NCBI RefSeq assembly: GCF_003611275.1
Contig: NZ_CP020695.1
Span: forward strand, 62,001 to 126,000
Length of the DNA stretch: 64,000 bases
Direction of reading: 5' to 3'
Source of the DNA: Sulfitobacter sp. D7
Lineage (GTDB): Bacteria; Pseudomonadota; Alphaproteobacteria; Rhodobacterales; Rhodobacteraceae
Shown: piece after piece, positions 54,974-63,502 of the stretch
Position numbering within the stretch: position 1 is the first letter of the stretch
Layout of the letters: each line of letters begins with the position of its first letter
Position numbers and translations under genes: made by a program
Notes under the pieces: model-generated
What the model saw: the letters and a program-made list of their open reading frames with translations, nothing else
What the model was told of the DNA's origin: nothing
Databases searched by the model: none

Positions 54974-57163
54974 TCACATCCCCGCAATCACCTTGTCCAA
55001 GGTGGCGGGATAGTCGCGCACCCGCACCCCGGTGGCGTTGTAGATCGCATTGGTGATCGCCGCGGCCGCGCCGCAGATGCCCAACTCACCGATCCCTTTC
55101 GCCTGCAGCGGGTTCGCCCAATCGTCACGTTCCTCCAGCAGATCGACGGTCAGCTGTGGCACGTCGGCGTTCACCGGAATGTGGTATTCGGCCAAGTTGT
55201 GGTTGGCCACATGCCCGTCGCGCGGGTCAAAGGCCAACTCCTCGGTCAGCGCGATGCCGATGCCAAAGGTCATCCCGCCCAGACATTGCGAGCGCGCCGT
55301 CTTGGCATTCAGGATCCGCCCTGCGGCGAAAGTGCCGTGCATCCGCCGCACCCGCGTCTCGCCCGAGGCGGCATGCACCGCGACTTCGGCGAAATAGGCA
55401 CCGAATGTCGCCTGCCGCACCGCCTCGGATGTGTCGCCGGGCAGCACATGGCCAAGCTTTGCGATCTCATCGCCGTTCAGGATCTCGCTCAGGCTCCGGG
55501 TCTGATTGTCGAAAGTGGCCATGCCATCTTTCAGCGTCAGGTCATTTTCGTCCATTTCCAGCCGCTCGGCCAATTGTTTGCGGATCGCCTCACAGGCCAG
55601 ATAGACAGAGGTGCCGCTCGACGATGCGCCCCACGAGCCGCCGGAACCAGAGGCCGGGGGCAGGGTGGTGTCGCCCAACACCACATCCACGGCATCGCGC
55701 GGCAGACCCATCATATCGCCCGCGATTTGCCCCAAGATCGCATAGGTGCCGGTGCCGATATCGGTCATATCGGTCTCGACCCGCAGGCGACCATCGGGCA
55801 TCAGCGTCACGCGGGCTTGGCTCTCCATCAGCACGTTGATCCGCGCCGCCGAGGCCATGCCGTATCCGATCAGCCATTCCCCCTCGCGCCGTTCCTTGAT
55901 GCCGGGGCGGTCGGCCCAGCCAAAGGTCTCGGCCCCGCTGTCAAGCGCCTCACGGAAACGACGGGAAGAGAAGTCTTTGCCGCTTTCGGGGTCTTTTTCG
56001 GGGATGTTGCGGCGGCGCAGCTCGACCGGGTCCATGCCGATCTTGTCGGCCAGCTCATCCATCGCGCCCTCGAAAACGGTGACGCCCACCGCTTCGCCCG
56101 GCGCGCGGACAGAGCCTGCGCAGAGGCGGTGCACCCGTGCCAGATCCATCGACATCTTGCGGTTCGCCCCGGCATAGAGGAAATGCGAGGCTTGCAAAAC
56201 CGGCTCGGCAAAGGTCTCTCCGGGCAGGCTGGACACGCGCGCGTCATGGCCCAGACCGGTCAACTTCCCCTCGGCATCGGCGGCAAGCCGTACACGCTGC
56301 GTGGTCTCTGACCTGCGCATCGTCGCCTCATAGACCTGCGGCCGTTGGAGGGCGACAGAGACCGGGCGGCCCACTTCTTTTGCCGCAATCGCCGCCGCGA
56401 CCGCCTCGGGGGCGATCCCGAGTTTCGAGCCAAAGCCGCCACCGACATAGGGGGACAGAATGCGCAGCCGGTCGGGGTGAATACCAAGCGCGTCCGACAG
56501 CTCGTTGCGGTTGTATTTCAGCATCTGATAGCTGCCGCGCAGGGTCAGGTCATCGCCGTCCCACGACGCGATAGAGGCATGCGGCTCCATCGGGGAGCTG
56601 GAATGCGACGGGGTGGTATAGGTCACATCGACCGAAAACGCGGCCTCCTGCATCGCCCCATCCAGATCGCCCTGATCCAGCGTTTTCGCCTCTTGCGGTT
56701 CAACCGCCGCCGTTGCGGGATCGACCGGCATGACCTCGCCGTTTTCAAGTTCCACCTTCAGCGATTGCGCCGCATGGCGGGCCTGTTCAAAACCTTCGGC
56801 AACCACAACCGCGATCAACTGCCCAAGATAGGAGGCGTGATCCGGCCCCTGAATCGGGGCTTTGTTCGCGGTGCCTTGGGCGGGATTGCGCAGCAGGCGT
56901 TCGTCTTGGATCACGGCCAAGACGCCCGGCATCTTCGCCACGTCATCCCGGTTGGCCAAAACCACGCGGCCACTGTTGCCCGGGGCGCGGACCATCACGC
57001 CATGCACCATCCCCTCGACCTGCCATTCGTTGGCATAGGTCGCCGTGCCGGTGACTTTCAGCGGCCCCTCGGGGCGGTCAAGCGGCGCACCGACAAGACC
57101 CTGCGCCATTTCATCAAGCCTGCGTGCGGTGGCGGGCGCGTCCATCTTGAATTGCTCGGTCAT
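54974..57163 (-). CDS. Molybdenum hydroxylase large subunit (xanthine dehydrogenase/aldehyde oxidoreductase family)
   Basis: This 729-residue molybdopterin-cofactor subunit resembles YagR/PaoC. The N-terminal aldehyde-oxidase a/b domain has [20 protein letters not shown], the cofactor-binding segments include [13 protein letters not shown] and [18 protein letters not shown], and the active-site glutamate lies in [14 protein letters not shown] near the C-terminus. It hydroxylates an aldehyde or heterocycle with electrons passed to the Fe-S and FAD subunits. It overlaps the FAD-subunit gene by four bases. The substrate is unknown; similarity to aldehyde oxidoreductases is stronger than to xanthine dehydrogenase. 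Confidence 0.9.
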   Translation of the reverse strand: MTEQFKMDAPATARRLDEMAQGLVGAPLDRPEGPLKVTGTATYANEWQVEGMVHGVMVRAPGNSGRVVLANRDDVAKMPGVLAVIQDERLLRNPAQGTANKAPIQGPDHASYLGQLIAVVVAEGFEQARHAAQSLKVELENGEVMPVDPATAAVEPQEAKTLDQGDLDGAMQEAAFSVDVTYTTPSHSSSPMEPHASIASWDGDDLTLRGSYQMLKYNRNELSDALGIHPDRLRILSPYVGGGFGSKLGIAPEAVAAAIAAKEVGRPVSVALQRPQVYEATMRRSETTQRVRLAADAEGKLTGLGHDARVSSLPGETFAEPVLQASHFLYAGANRKMSMDLARVHRLCAGSVRAPGEAVGVTVFEGAMDELADKIGMDPVELRRRNIPEKDPESGKDFSSRRFREALDSGAETFGWADRPGIKERREGEWLIGYGMASAARINVLMESQARVTLMPDGRLRVETDMTDIGTGTYAILGQIAGDMMGLPRDAVDVVLGDTTLPPASGSGGSWGASSSGTSVYLACEAIRKQLAERLEMDENDLTLKDGMATFDNQTRSLSEILNGDEIAKLGHVLPGDTSEAVRQATFGAYFAEVAVHAASGETRVRRMHGTFAAGRILNAKTARSQCLGGMTFGIGIALTEELAFDPRDGHVANHNLAEYHIPVNADVPQLTVDLLEERDDWANPLQAKGIGELGICGAAAAITNAIYNATGVRVRDYPATLDKVIAGM

Positions 57164-58146
57164 TGCTGGGCCTCCTCAGTGAGTTCGCCTAGCACCGACA
57201 CCAGCGTGCGGCGGGCGAGGGGGATTTTGAAATCATTCGCACCGTAGCCTTTGGCCTCGGCCAGCAGCAGATCGGCGGCTTTGTTGAACAGGTCTTCCGA
57301 TGGCGTTTCACCGGTCAGCAGGTCCTCAACCTCAGCATTCCGCCAAGGTTTCGGTGCCAGCCCGCCAAAGGCCAGATCGGCGCGGGTAATCCGCCCGTCT
57401 TCGATATCAACGATCCCTGCGACCGAGACGAGCGCGAAGGCATAAGAGGCCCGATCCCGCACTTTGCGGTAGGTCTGTTTGCCCTCGACGGGCGCGGGCA
57501 AGACCACAGCGGTGATCAACTCGCCCGCTTCAAGAACGGTCTCTTGATCGGGGCGGTCTCCCGGCAGAAGATAGAGATCATCCAGCGTCAGGCGGCGCGT
57601 GCTTCCATCCTCTTTCAGCGTCTCCACCTCGGCCCCAAGGGCGCGCATGGCCACGGCCATGTCGCTGGGATGGGTGGCGATGCAATGCTCCGACGTGCCC
57701 AGCACGGCGAGGATGCGGTTAAACCCGTCTTTCGCCGAACAGCCCGTGCCCGGCTCACGTTTGTTGCAGGGCATGGCGCGGTCGTAGAAATACAGACACC
57801 GCGTGCGTTGCAGCAGGTTGCCCCCCGTCGTCGCCTTGTTGCGCAGCTGCCCGCTGGCCCCGGCCAGCAGCGCGCGGCTCAGCACTGGCCAGCCCTTGCG
57901 CACGCGGGCGTCATTGGCCAGATCGCTGTTGGTCACCAAGGCCCCGACGCGCAGCCCGCCGTCGTCGGTCTCTTCGATCTCGGCAAGGTCCAGACGGTTG
58001 ATGTCGATCAGCGCCTCGGGGGTCATGACCTCTAGTTTCATCAGGTCCAAAAGGTTGGTGCCCCCGGCGATGAAAGTGCCACCGCCCGCCGCTTGGCGCG
58101 CTGCGGCTTCTGTGTCTTCGGCGCGGGTATAGTCAAAAGGTCTCAT
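57160..58146 (-). CDS. Molybdenum hydroxylase FAD-binding subunit (PaoB/YagS-like)
   Basis: This 328-residue FAD subunit has the nucleotide-binding segment [19 protein letters not shown] and the flavin-contact region [17 protein letters not shown]. After that comes an inserted cysteine-containing stretch ([21 protein letters not shown], given here with its three cysteines). In PaoB-like subunits this insert carries an extra 4Fe-4S cluster. It lies between the Fe-S and molybdenum subunits, with four-base overlaps on both sides. Confidence 0.9.
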   Translation of the reverse strand: MRPFDYTRAEDTEAAARQAAGGGTFIAGGTNLLDLMKLEVMTPEALIDINRLDLAEIEETDDGGLRVGALVTNSDLANDARVRKGWPVLSRALLAGASGQLRNKATTGGNLLQRTRCLYFYDRAMPCNKREPGTGCSAKDGFNRILAVLGTSEHCIATHPSDMAVAMRALGAEVETLKEDGSTRRLTLDDLYLLPGDRPDQETVLEAGELITAVVLPAPVEGKQTYRKVRDRASYAFALVSVAGIVDIEDGRITRADLAFGGLAPKPWRNAEVEDLLTGETPSEDLFNKAADLLLAEAKGYGANDFKIPLARRTLVSVLGELTEEAQQ

Positions 58147-58649
58147 GCGTTTTCTCCCGCGGCTTTGCGGATCGCCTCGACGATATTGGGATAGGCCGAA
58201 CAGCGGCAGAGGTTGCCGCTCATCCGTTCCGAGATTTCTTCGGCCGTCAGGTCGGCCTTGCCGCTCAGATCATCGGTCACATGGCTGGGCCACCCGTTTG
58301 AGATTTCCTCAAGCATCGCGGTGGCCGAGCAGATCTGACCGGGGGTGCAATAGCCGCACTGAAACCCGTCTTCGCTGACAAAAGCCTCTTGCAGCGGGCT
58401 GAGGTTGCCGGGCTGGCCGATGCCTTCGATCGTCGTGACCTCATCACCGTCATGCATACAGGCCAGCGTCAGGCAGGCGTTGATCCGGCGACCGTTCACC
58501 ATGACCGTGCAGGCGCCGCATTGCCCGTGATCGCAGCCCTTCTTGCTGCCGGTCAGTCCAAGGTGGTGGCGCAGGGCATCCAAAAGCGTTGTGCGGGGAT
58601 CAAGATCCAGCCGCTGCTCGGTGCCATTAATGGTCAATTTCGTTTCCAC
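58143..58649 (-). CDS. Molybdenum hydroxylase 2Fe-2S subunit
   Basis: This 168-residue subunit has two 2Fe-2S clusters: the plant-type ferredoxin motif [16 protein letters not shown]...C in the N-terminal half and the CGYCTPGQ...CRCSAY motif in the C-terminal half. Unlike the E. coli periplasmic homologue PaoA, it begins directly with [12 protein letters not shown] and has no twin-arginine signal, so this enzyme is probably cytoplasmic. It is the first gene of the three-gene operon. The 258-base gap upstream is shared with a divergent gene and presumably contains both promoters; no clear boxes are visible. Confidence 0.92.
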   Translation of the reverse strand: METKLTINGTEQRLDLDPRTTLLDALRHHLGLTGSKKGCDHGQCGACTVMVNGRRINACLTLACMHDGDEVTTIEGIGQPGNLSPLQEAFVSEDGFQCGYCTPGQICSATAMLEEISNGWPSHVTDDLSGKADLTAEEISERMSGNLCRCSAYPNIVEAIRKAAGENA

Positions 58650-58907
58650 GGCAAATTCCTTTGGCTAAATGGGAGCGAAGGGGCAAAACCCTCCAGCTAT
58701 CGGCTGCGTCGGGACGTAGGGCGGCGAAGTTGGGCGGCAAGCGGTTGGGCGCGGCGGAAGCGGAAGCCTTGGGGCGCGCGGCCTTCTATTACATAATGAT
58801 GATTACAAGCGACCCTTCTGCCGATAGCCGCGTTAAACCGTCCCGCCTCTGGCCGCTTGGGCCAAAGCCGATTAGAAGCGGAGGCGAAACCCCGGGGGAG
58901 CGAACCG

Positions 58908-60134
58908 TTGCAAAAGACCACATTGCCCGAAAGACCCGATTGGCGCGCCCATGCCGAAGAGGTCGGCTTTACCTTCGCCGATATGCATGGTGAGCCCTAT
59001 TGGGACGAAACCTCGGCCTATGCGCTGTCGCTTGAGCAGATCGAGAACGACATCGAAGACCCCTCGACCGAGTTGCACGCCATGTGCCGCGAGGCCGTGG
59101 CAGAGATCATTGCCAGCGAAGAATTGATGGCGCAGCTTGCCATTCCAGAAGCGCATCGCGACCTCGTGGCCGAAAGCTGGCGGCGGGGCGACCCTGAGAT
59201 CTACGGGCGTTTCGATCTGGCCTATGACGGCGCGCGCCCGGCCAAGCTGCTGGAGTATAACGCCGACACGCCAACCTCGCTCTACGAAAGCGCGGCCTTT
59301 CAATGGCAGTGGCTTGAGGATCAGTTGAAGGCGGGCGTTTTGCCCGAAGGCACGGATCAGTTCAACGGCATCCATGAGGCATTGGTCGCCCGATTTGCCG
59401 AGGTTTTTGAGCCCGACAGCGACCTGCATTTCACCGCCGTGGCGGACAACCCCGAAGATTACGGCACCGTCGAAGCCATGGGCTGGGCCGCGCGCGAAGC
59501 GGGTCTTGGTGCGCATTACTGCGACCTCGACAAGATCGCGCTCAGCGAGGACGGTCAATTCCTAGACGATCAGGATCGCCGCATTGCGGTGCTGTTCAAG
59601 CTCTACCCTTGGGAAGACCTGCTGCGCGATGACTACGCGGCGCATATCGACGGGTCAGGCTGCCTGTTTCTGGAGCCTGCGTGGAAAGCGCTTCTGTCCA
59701 ACAAAGGGCTGCTGCCCGTGCTTTGGCAGATGTTCGAAGGCCACCCCAATCTGCTGCCCGCGTTTTTTGAGGCGGATGTGGCAGACGCGCTCGCCGGGCG
59801 CGGCCCCGCCGCCCCCGCCTGCGCCGAGGCCTTTGACCGTGCCGCCGCGGATCTGGCAGCAGCGCATGTGCGCAAGCCAATCCTCTCGCGCGAAGGGGCG
59901 TCGGTCTCGATCCACCAATCCGGCAAGGTGATCGAACAGTCGAAAAACTTAGACTACGCCGAACATCCGCGCATCGTTCAAGCCTATGCCCCCCTGCCCG
60001 AATTTGACGGATTTCGCCCCGTTATCGGGTCTTGGATCGTGGGCGAAAGTTGCGCGGGCATCGGTATCCGCGAGGACCGCTCGCGCATCACGCAGGATTT
60101 GTCCCGCTTCAAACCGCACTATATTCTCGCATAA
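58908..60134 (+). CDS. ygiC: Glutathionylspermidine synthase-like ATP-grasp protein (YgiC type)
   Basis: This 408-residue protein corresponds closely along its whole length to E. coli YgiC. It starts with TLPERPDWRAHAEEVGF and GEPYWDE, then LLEYNADTPTSLYE, LFKLYPWEDLLRDD, LEPAWKALLSNKGLLPVLW, REGASVSI and GIGIREDRSRITQD-type ends. These are the ATP-grasp residues shared with the synthetase domain of glutathionylspermidine synthase; the amidase domain is absent. The ligated substrates are not known. I chose TTG 58908 because GGGGGAG lies seven bases upstream and the homologous protein starts there. It is followed by a YgiB-like lipoprotein, the same partnership as in E. coli but in the opposite order. 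Confidence 0.87.
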   Translation: MQKTTLPERPDWRAHAEEVGFTFADMHGEPYWDETSAYALSLEQIENDIEDPSTELHAMCREAVAEIIASEELMAQLAIPEAHRDLVAESWRRGDPEIYGRFDLAYDGARPAKLLEYNADTPTSLYESAAFQWQWLEDQLKAGVLPEGTDQFNGIHEALVARFAEVFEPDSDLHFTAVADNPEDYGTVEAMGWAAREAGLGAHYCDLDKIALSEDGQFLDDQDRRIAVLFKLYPWEDLLRDDYAAHIDGSGCLFLEPAWKALLSNKGLLPVLWQMFEGHPNLLPAFFEADVADALAGRGPAAPACAEAFDRAAADLAAAHVRKPILSREGASVSIHQSGKVIEQSKNLDYAEHPRIVQAYAPLPEFDGFRPVIGSWIVGESCAGIGIREDRSRITQDLSRFKPHYILA

Positions 60135-60173
60135 CGCTATGCCCCGCCGCCCCTTGGCAGAAAGACGACCATC

Positions 60174-60752
60174 ATGACCAAACGCTCGAAACGGGTTTCC
60201 ATCGCCATCGTCGGTGCCGCCGCCTTTACCCTCGCCGGATGTGAGGAGGAAAAGGTCGATGCCGCTGCCTTTCCCGACCTGCAAAGCTGTCTGGCGGATG
60301 CCTCAAGCGGCGGAATGTACACCCAGCAACAATGCGAAACCGCCTTTGACGCGGCCCAGACCCTCCATGTGGAATCCGCACCGCGCTATGACAGCCTAGA
60401 GGTCTGCGAAGAGCAGCATGGCGCAGACGCCTGCGGCTCGGAACAGACGGCAACCCAAAGTGGATCGGGCGGGATTTTCATGCCCCTGCTGGCGGGCTAC
60501 CTGATCGGCAATATGATGAGCAATCGCGCAGGTATGGCGGCGGCACAGCCGCTGTATAAAACGAAGGATGGCCGCTTTACCAATGCGGCACGCTCCAGCA
60601 CCTATTCAACCAATCGCGGCGCGGCCAAGCTCGGCACGTCGCAATTCACCCGGCCCAGCACCACCATCGGCAAAACCCCGATGACCCGCGCCACTGCCGC
60701 ATCGCGTGGCGGTTTTGGCCGTTCGGGTGGCTCGCGCGGTTTTGGTGGCTGA
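60174..60752 (+). CDS. ygiB: DUF1190 lipoprotein (YgiB-like)
   Basis: This 192-residue protein has a lipoprotein signal: basic start, hydrophobic stretch and lipobox LAGC with Cys23. The mature part carries four further cysteines in two pairs (near LQSCLADA, QQQCETAF, EVCEEQHGADAC), a hydrophobic FMPLLAGYLIGNMM segment as in E. coli YgiB, and a glycine/arginine-rich tail. It is encoded 39 bases after the YgiC-like ligase. The pair is probably functionally linked, though the role is unknown. Residue 24-25 is Glu-Glu, so inner- versus outer-membrane sorting is uncertain. Confidence 0.82.
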   Translation: MTKRSKRVSIAIVGAAAFTLAGCEEEKVDAAAFPDLQSCLADASSGGMYTQQQCETAFDAAQTLHVESAPRYDSLEVCEEQHGADACGSEQTATQSGSGGIFMPLLAGYLIGNMMSNRAGMAAAQPLYKTKDGRFTNAARSSTYSTNRGAAKLGTSQFTRPSTTIGKTPMTRATAASRGGFGRSGGSRGFGG

Positions 60753-60775
60753 CGGGCACTAGGGCAGTCCCACGC

Positions 60776-60934
60776 CTACCTGCGGCGCATCACCGCCGCC
60801 GCAAGGATCGCAACCGCCAGCGCCAGCACCGCCACGGCCCAAAAGGGATCGTGGCCATGGGGATGCACATGCACGCCCTCATGCGCCGCCAATGGGCCTG
60901 CGAAAGTGGTAAGGGCGAATGTCAGTCTCCTCAT
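60776..60934 (-). CDS. Small His-rich single-helix membrane peptide (52 aa)
   Basis: A short open frame starts at ATG 60934 with AAGGA seven bases upstream and ends at 60778-60776. It encodes a basic N-terminus with a short hydrophobic run (LTFALTTFAGPLAA, possibly a cleaved signal), then the histidine-rich HEGVHVHPHGHDP (five His in 13 residues) and one membrane helix (FWAVAVLALAVAILAAAVM) capped by arginines. It follows the BKACE gene by 38 bases on the same strand and converges with ygiB. Metal binding in the periplasm is possible. I do not recognise the family. Confidence 0.55.
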   Translation of the reverse strand: MRRLTFALTTFAGPLAAHEGVHVHPHGHDPFWAVAVLALAVAILAAAVMRRR

Positions 60935-60972
60935 TTCAATATCCTTAATCTATTGCGTTGGCCCTTGTGGCC

Positions 60973-61800
60973 TCAACCCAGCCCCAAAATCTCACGCGCC
61001 TGCTGCGGCGTGGCGACAGGGCGACCCGCCTCGGCGCAGATCTCTGCCGCGCGGGTGACGAGGGCGGCATTGGAGGGCGCAAGGGTCTGTTTGTCCATCC
61101 GAATATTATCCTCCAGCCCGGTGCGCAGATGCCCCCCTGCTGCAGCACACCATGCGTTAAGTTCGGCCTGATGCCGCCCGATCCCGGCCGCGCACCACGG
61201 GATGTCGCCGAAAAGCCGTTTGACCGTTTGGATATAGAAATCAAAGACGTCTCGATCCGCAGGCATGGCGTTTTTCACCCCCATGACGAACTGGATATAG
61301 GGCCGCGCCGGGATCTTGCCCGCGTCGGCCATGGCCTTGGCCTGTAGGATGTGGCTCAGGTCGAAGACCTCGATCTCGGGCAGCACGCTGTAGGTCATCA
61401 TCTCTTCCGCCAGCCAGTCGACAAGCTCAGGCGGGTTTTCATAAACGCGGTTGGGAAAGTTGTTCGACCCTACGGAAAGCGAGGCCATATCGGGCCGCAG
61501 CGGCAGCATCCCGCCCCGGTTTCGCCCCGCGCCCGAGCGCCCTCCGGTTGAGAATTGCACGATCATTCCGGGGCAATGCTGCCGCAGCCCCTCTTGCAGC
61601 CGCGCGAAACGGTCGGGGTCTGCCGTGGGGGTGCCATCGGCGGTGCGGACATGGGCATGGCAGATCGTCGCCCCCGCCTCAAACGCGGCTTGGGTGCTTT
61701 CGATCTGTTCGGTGATGTCGATCGGCACCGCCGGGTTGTCGGCCTTGGTGGGAAGCGATCCGGTGATGGCCACGCAGATGATGGCTGGATTATCGGTCAT
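60973..61800 (-). CDS. BKACE-family beta-keto acid cleavage enzyme (DUF849)
   Basis: This 275-residue zinc-dependent TIM-barrel enzyme has the metal-binding HAH of TICHAHVRTADG (His48, His50), the FSTGGRSGAGRNRGG-type loop and the conserved SVGSNNFPNRVYENPP. GVKNAMPADRDVFDFYI and WCAAGIGRHQAELNAWC supply the acceptor side. The family condenses a beta-keto acid with acetyl-CoA to give acetoacetate and a new CoA ester. Here the upstream partner is a 3-hydroxyacyl-CoA dehydrogenase-family enzyme, the arrangement known for carnitine breakdown (dehydrocarnitine cleavage), but other beta-hydroxy acids are possible. It starts 27 bases after that gene. Confidence 0.87.
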   Translation of the reverse strand: MTDNPAIICVAITGSLPTKADNPAVPIDITEQIESTQAAFEAGATICHAHVRTADGTPTADPDRFARLQEGLRQHCPGMIVQFSTGGRSGAGRNRGGMLPLRPDMASLSVGSNNFPNRVYENPPELVDWLAEEMMTYSVLPEIEVFDLSHILQAKAMADAGKIPARPYIQFVMGVKNAMPADRDVFDFYIQTVKRLFGDIPWCAAGIGRHQAELNAWCAAAGGHLRTGLEDNIRMDKQTLAPSNAALVTRAAEICAEAGRPVATPQQAREILGLG

Positions 61801-61827
61801 GGGTGTCCTCGGCTGTCTGAAAATCAG

Positions 61828-62691
61828 TTAATCGGCGCTGTCGCGGGCAAGGGCGATGACACGGCGCAGCGCCTCCTCCGCGGCCCTCGCATCCTCCCCC
61901 GCGGGCCAGTCGTAAAACCCCTTGCCGCTGCGTTTGCCCAGATGCCCCTGCCCCACCAGGTTGGCGAGGGTCGGCGACGGGTCGTGCCGGTCACACAGAT
62001 CGGGATAGAGGTATTCGGCAATGCTTAGATGTGTGCCCAGCCCGTTCAAATCGCGCTGCCGGAACGGGCCGGAAAGCGCCATGCGGACACCGACGGACCA
62101 CTGAACGATCTCATCGATCTCCGCCGGGCTGGCGACACCTTGATCCACCAGATGCAGGCATTCGCGCATGATGGCATGTTGGATGCGATTGGCCACGAAA
62201 CCGGGCGGCGCGTGGTCCAAACGCACGGGCCGCCGCTCCAACCCGCGCAGCAGGGTCATGACTTCTTCACATAGCCCTTCGCGCGCATCCTTGTCCGCGA
62301 CCACTTCGACGGCTGGGATCACATCGCCGGGGTTGAAGAAATGCGTGATGACGGCGCGCTCTGGCCGGGCCATGTCCGCCGACATTTCTTCGAGTGTCAG
62401 GCCAGAGGTGTTCGACAAGATCGGCGCCCCCTCTGGCACCACCCCCTCCAAGGCGGCCAGCACCTTCCGCTTGAGCGCAAGGTTCTCCGGCACGCATTCC
62501 AGCGCGACATCCGCCTGCCCTGCGTCCTCCAACGCAGCAGTGGCGCTTGATCCCGGCACCGTCGCCAGAAACCCATCGCGCGCGGCCTCGGTCGGGTCGA
62601 CCGCCTGTACCGTCCAGCCATGCTGGCCAAAGAGCCTGCCGATGGATTGCCCCATCGTGCCAGCCCCCACGATGATGATGCGTTTGGCCAT
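61828..62691 (-). CDS. 3-hydroxyacyl-CoA dehydrogenase-family enzyme (carnitine-dehydrogenase-like candidate)
   Basis: This 287-residue protein has an N-terminal NAD-binding domain (IIIVGAGTMGQSIGRLFGQHGW) and SNTSGLTLEEMSADMARPERAVITHFFNP with the catalytic-site His of the HFFNP motif. The C-terminal 3HCDH domain has PPGFVANRIQHAIMRECLHLVDQGVASPAEID. Family members oxidise 3-hydroxyacyl-CoA or free beta-hydroxy acids such as carnitine. Pairing with a BKACE enzyme favours a free beta-hydroxy acid whose keto product is then cleaved. It is the first gene of the operon and is divergent from an SDR gene. Confidence 0.87.
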   Translation of the reverse strand: MAKRIIIVGAGTMGQSIGRLFGQHGWTVQAVDPTEAARDGFLATVPGSSATAALEDAGQADVALECVPENLALKRKVLAALEGVVPEGAPILSNTSGLTLEEMSADMARPERAVITHFFNPGDVIPAVEVVADKDAREGLCEEVMTLLRGLERRPVRLDHAPPGFVANRIQHAIMRECLHLVDQGVASPAEIDEIVQWSVGVRMALSGPFRQRDLNGLGTHLSIAEYLYPDLCDRHDPSPTLANLVGQGHLGKRSGKGFYDWPAGEDARAAEEALRRVIALARDSAD

Positions 62692-62716
62692 GCTATCCCC
62701 CTCCCGGATATCAGTC

Positions 62717-62751
62717 GTTTACTTATCACTAGATGATGGTGATAAGTAAAC
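62717..62751. promoter_or_regulatory. Perfect 13-bp inverted repeat in the divergent promoter
   Basis: GTTTACTTATCAC (62717-62729) and GTGATAAGTAAAC (62739-62751) are perfect 13-bp inverted copies with nine bases between. They lie in the 85-base gap between the dehydrogenase/BKACE operon and the SDR gene. The length and symmetry are those of an operator for a dimeric regulator. It is not the typical T-N11-A LysR box, so the neighbouring LysR gene may not be its regulator. Confidence 0.65.
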
Positions 62752-62776
62752 AGCGAATAGAGAAAAGGAGGCCCTC

Positions 62777-63502
62777 GTGGCCCAAAACCCTTCCCCGCGC
62801 CATGCGGTTGTCACTGGCGGTGCGCACAACATCGGCCTTGGTATTGCCCGCAGGTTAAGAGAGGACGGCTGGCGTGTCTTCGTGCTCGATATCGCGGAAC
62901 CGGAGGATCCTGCCCTGCGCGCGGATGCGCAGCAGGTCGATCTGTCAGGCCCCGAGGCAACCACCGCCGCCTTGCAAAACATCCTCAAAGAGGGGCCGGT
63001 CACCTGTCTGGTCAATAACGTCGGCATCGTGAAACCCGCGCCCTTCGACGCGGTAGAGATTGATGACTTCGACCGCATCATGCACCTGAACCTCCGCCCC
63101 AGCATCTTGGCGGCGAAACTGCTGGTGCCGGGCATGCGCGCGGCAGGGGGAGGGCGGATCGTGATGAACACCAGCCGCGTGACAAAGGGCAAGATCGACC
63201 GGACGCTTTATTCCGCCAGCAAGGGCGCGATCCAGTCGATGGCGCGGACATGGGCGCTGGAACTGGCGCGCGACGGGATCACCGTGAACTGCGTCGCCCC
63301 CGGCCCCATCGCCACGACCGCCTTTTGGGAGAACAACCCCGAAGATGCGCCAGAAACCCGCGCCATCGTCGATGCGGTGCCGATGGGCCGCATGGGCACG
63401 CCTGAGGATGTCGCGCAGGCGGTGGCCTTTTTCGCCGATGCCCGCAGCGGTTTCATCACCGGGCAAACGGTCTTTGTCTGTGGTGGCACGGCGGTTGGGT
63501 AA
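62777..63502 (+). CDS. Short-chain dehydrogenase/reductase
   Basis: This 241-residue classical SDR has the cofactor motif VVTGGAHNIGLGIARRL near residues 12-28, NNVG in CLVNNVGIVKP, the catalytic YxxxK in TLYSASKGA and the C-terminal GQTVFVCGG. It starts with GTG 62777, preceded by AAGGAGG. It is divergent from the 3-hydroxyacyl-CoA dehydrogenase/BKACE operon across a perfect inverted repeat and probably acts on a related hydroxy acid or its keto form. It abuts the convergent LysR gene. Confidence 0.88.
   Translation: MAQNPSPRHAVVTGGAHNIGLGIARRLREDGWRVFVLDIAEPEDPALRADAQQVDLSGPEATTAALQNILKEGPVTCLVNNVGIVKPAPFDAVEIDDFDRIMHLNLRPSILAAKLLVPGMRAAGGGRIVMNTSRVTKGKIDRTLYSASKGAIQSMARTWALELARDGITVNCVAPGPIATTAFWENNPEDAPETRAIVDAVPMGRMGTPEDVAQAVAFFADARSGFITGQTVFVCGGTAVG

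Noticed and set aside
58696..58829. Inverted copies of CTATCGGC / GCCGATAG upstream of the ygiC-like gene
   Set aside because: Eight bases of match more than 110 bases apart in a GC-rich region is well within chance, and neither copy is near a promoter-like sequence.
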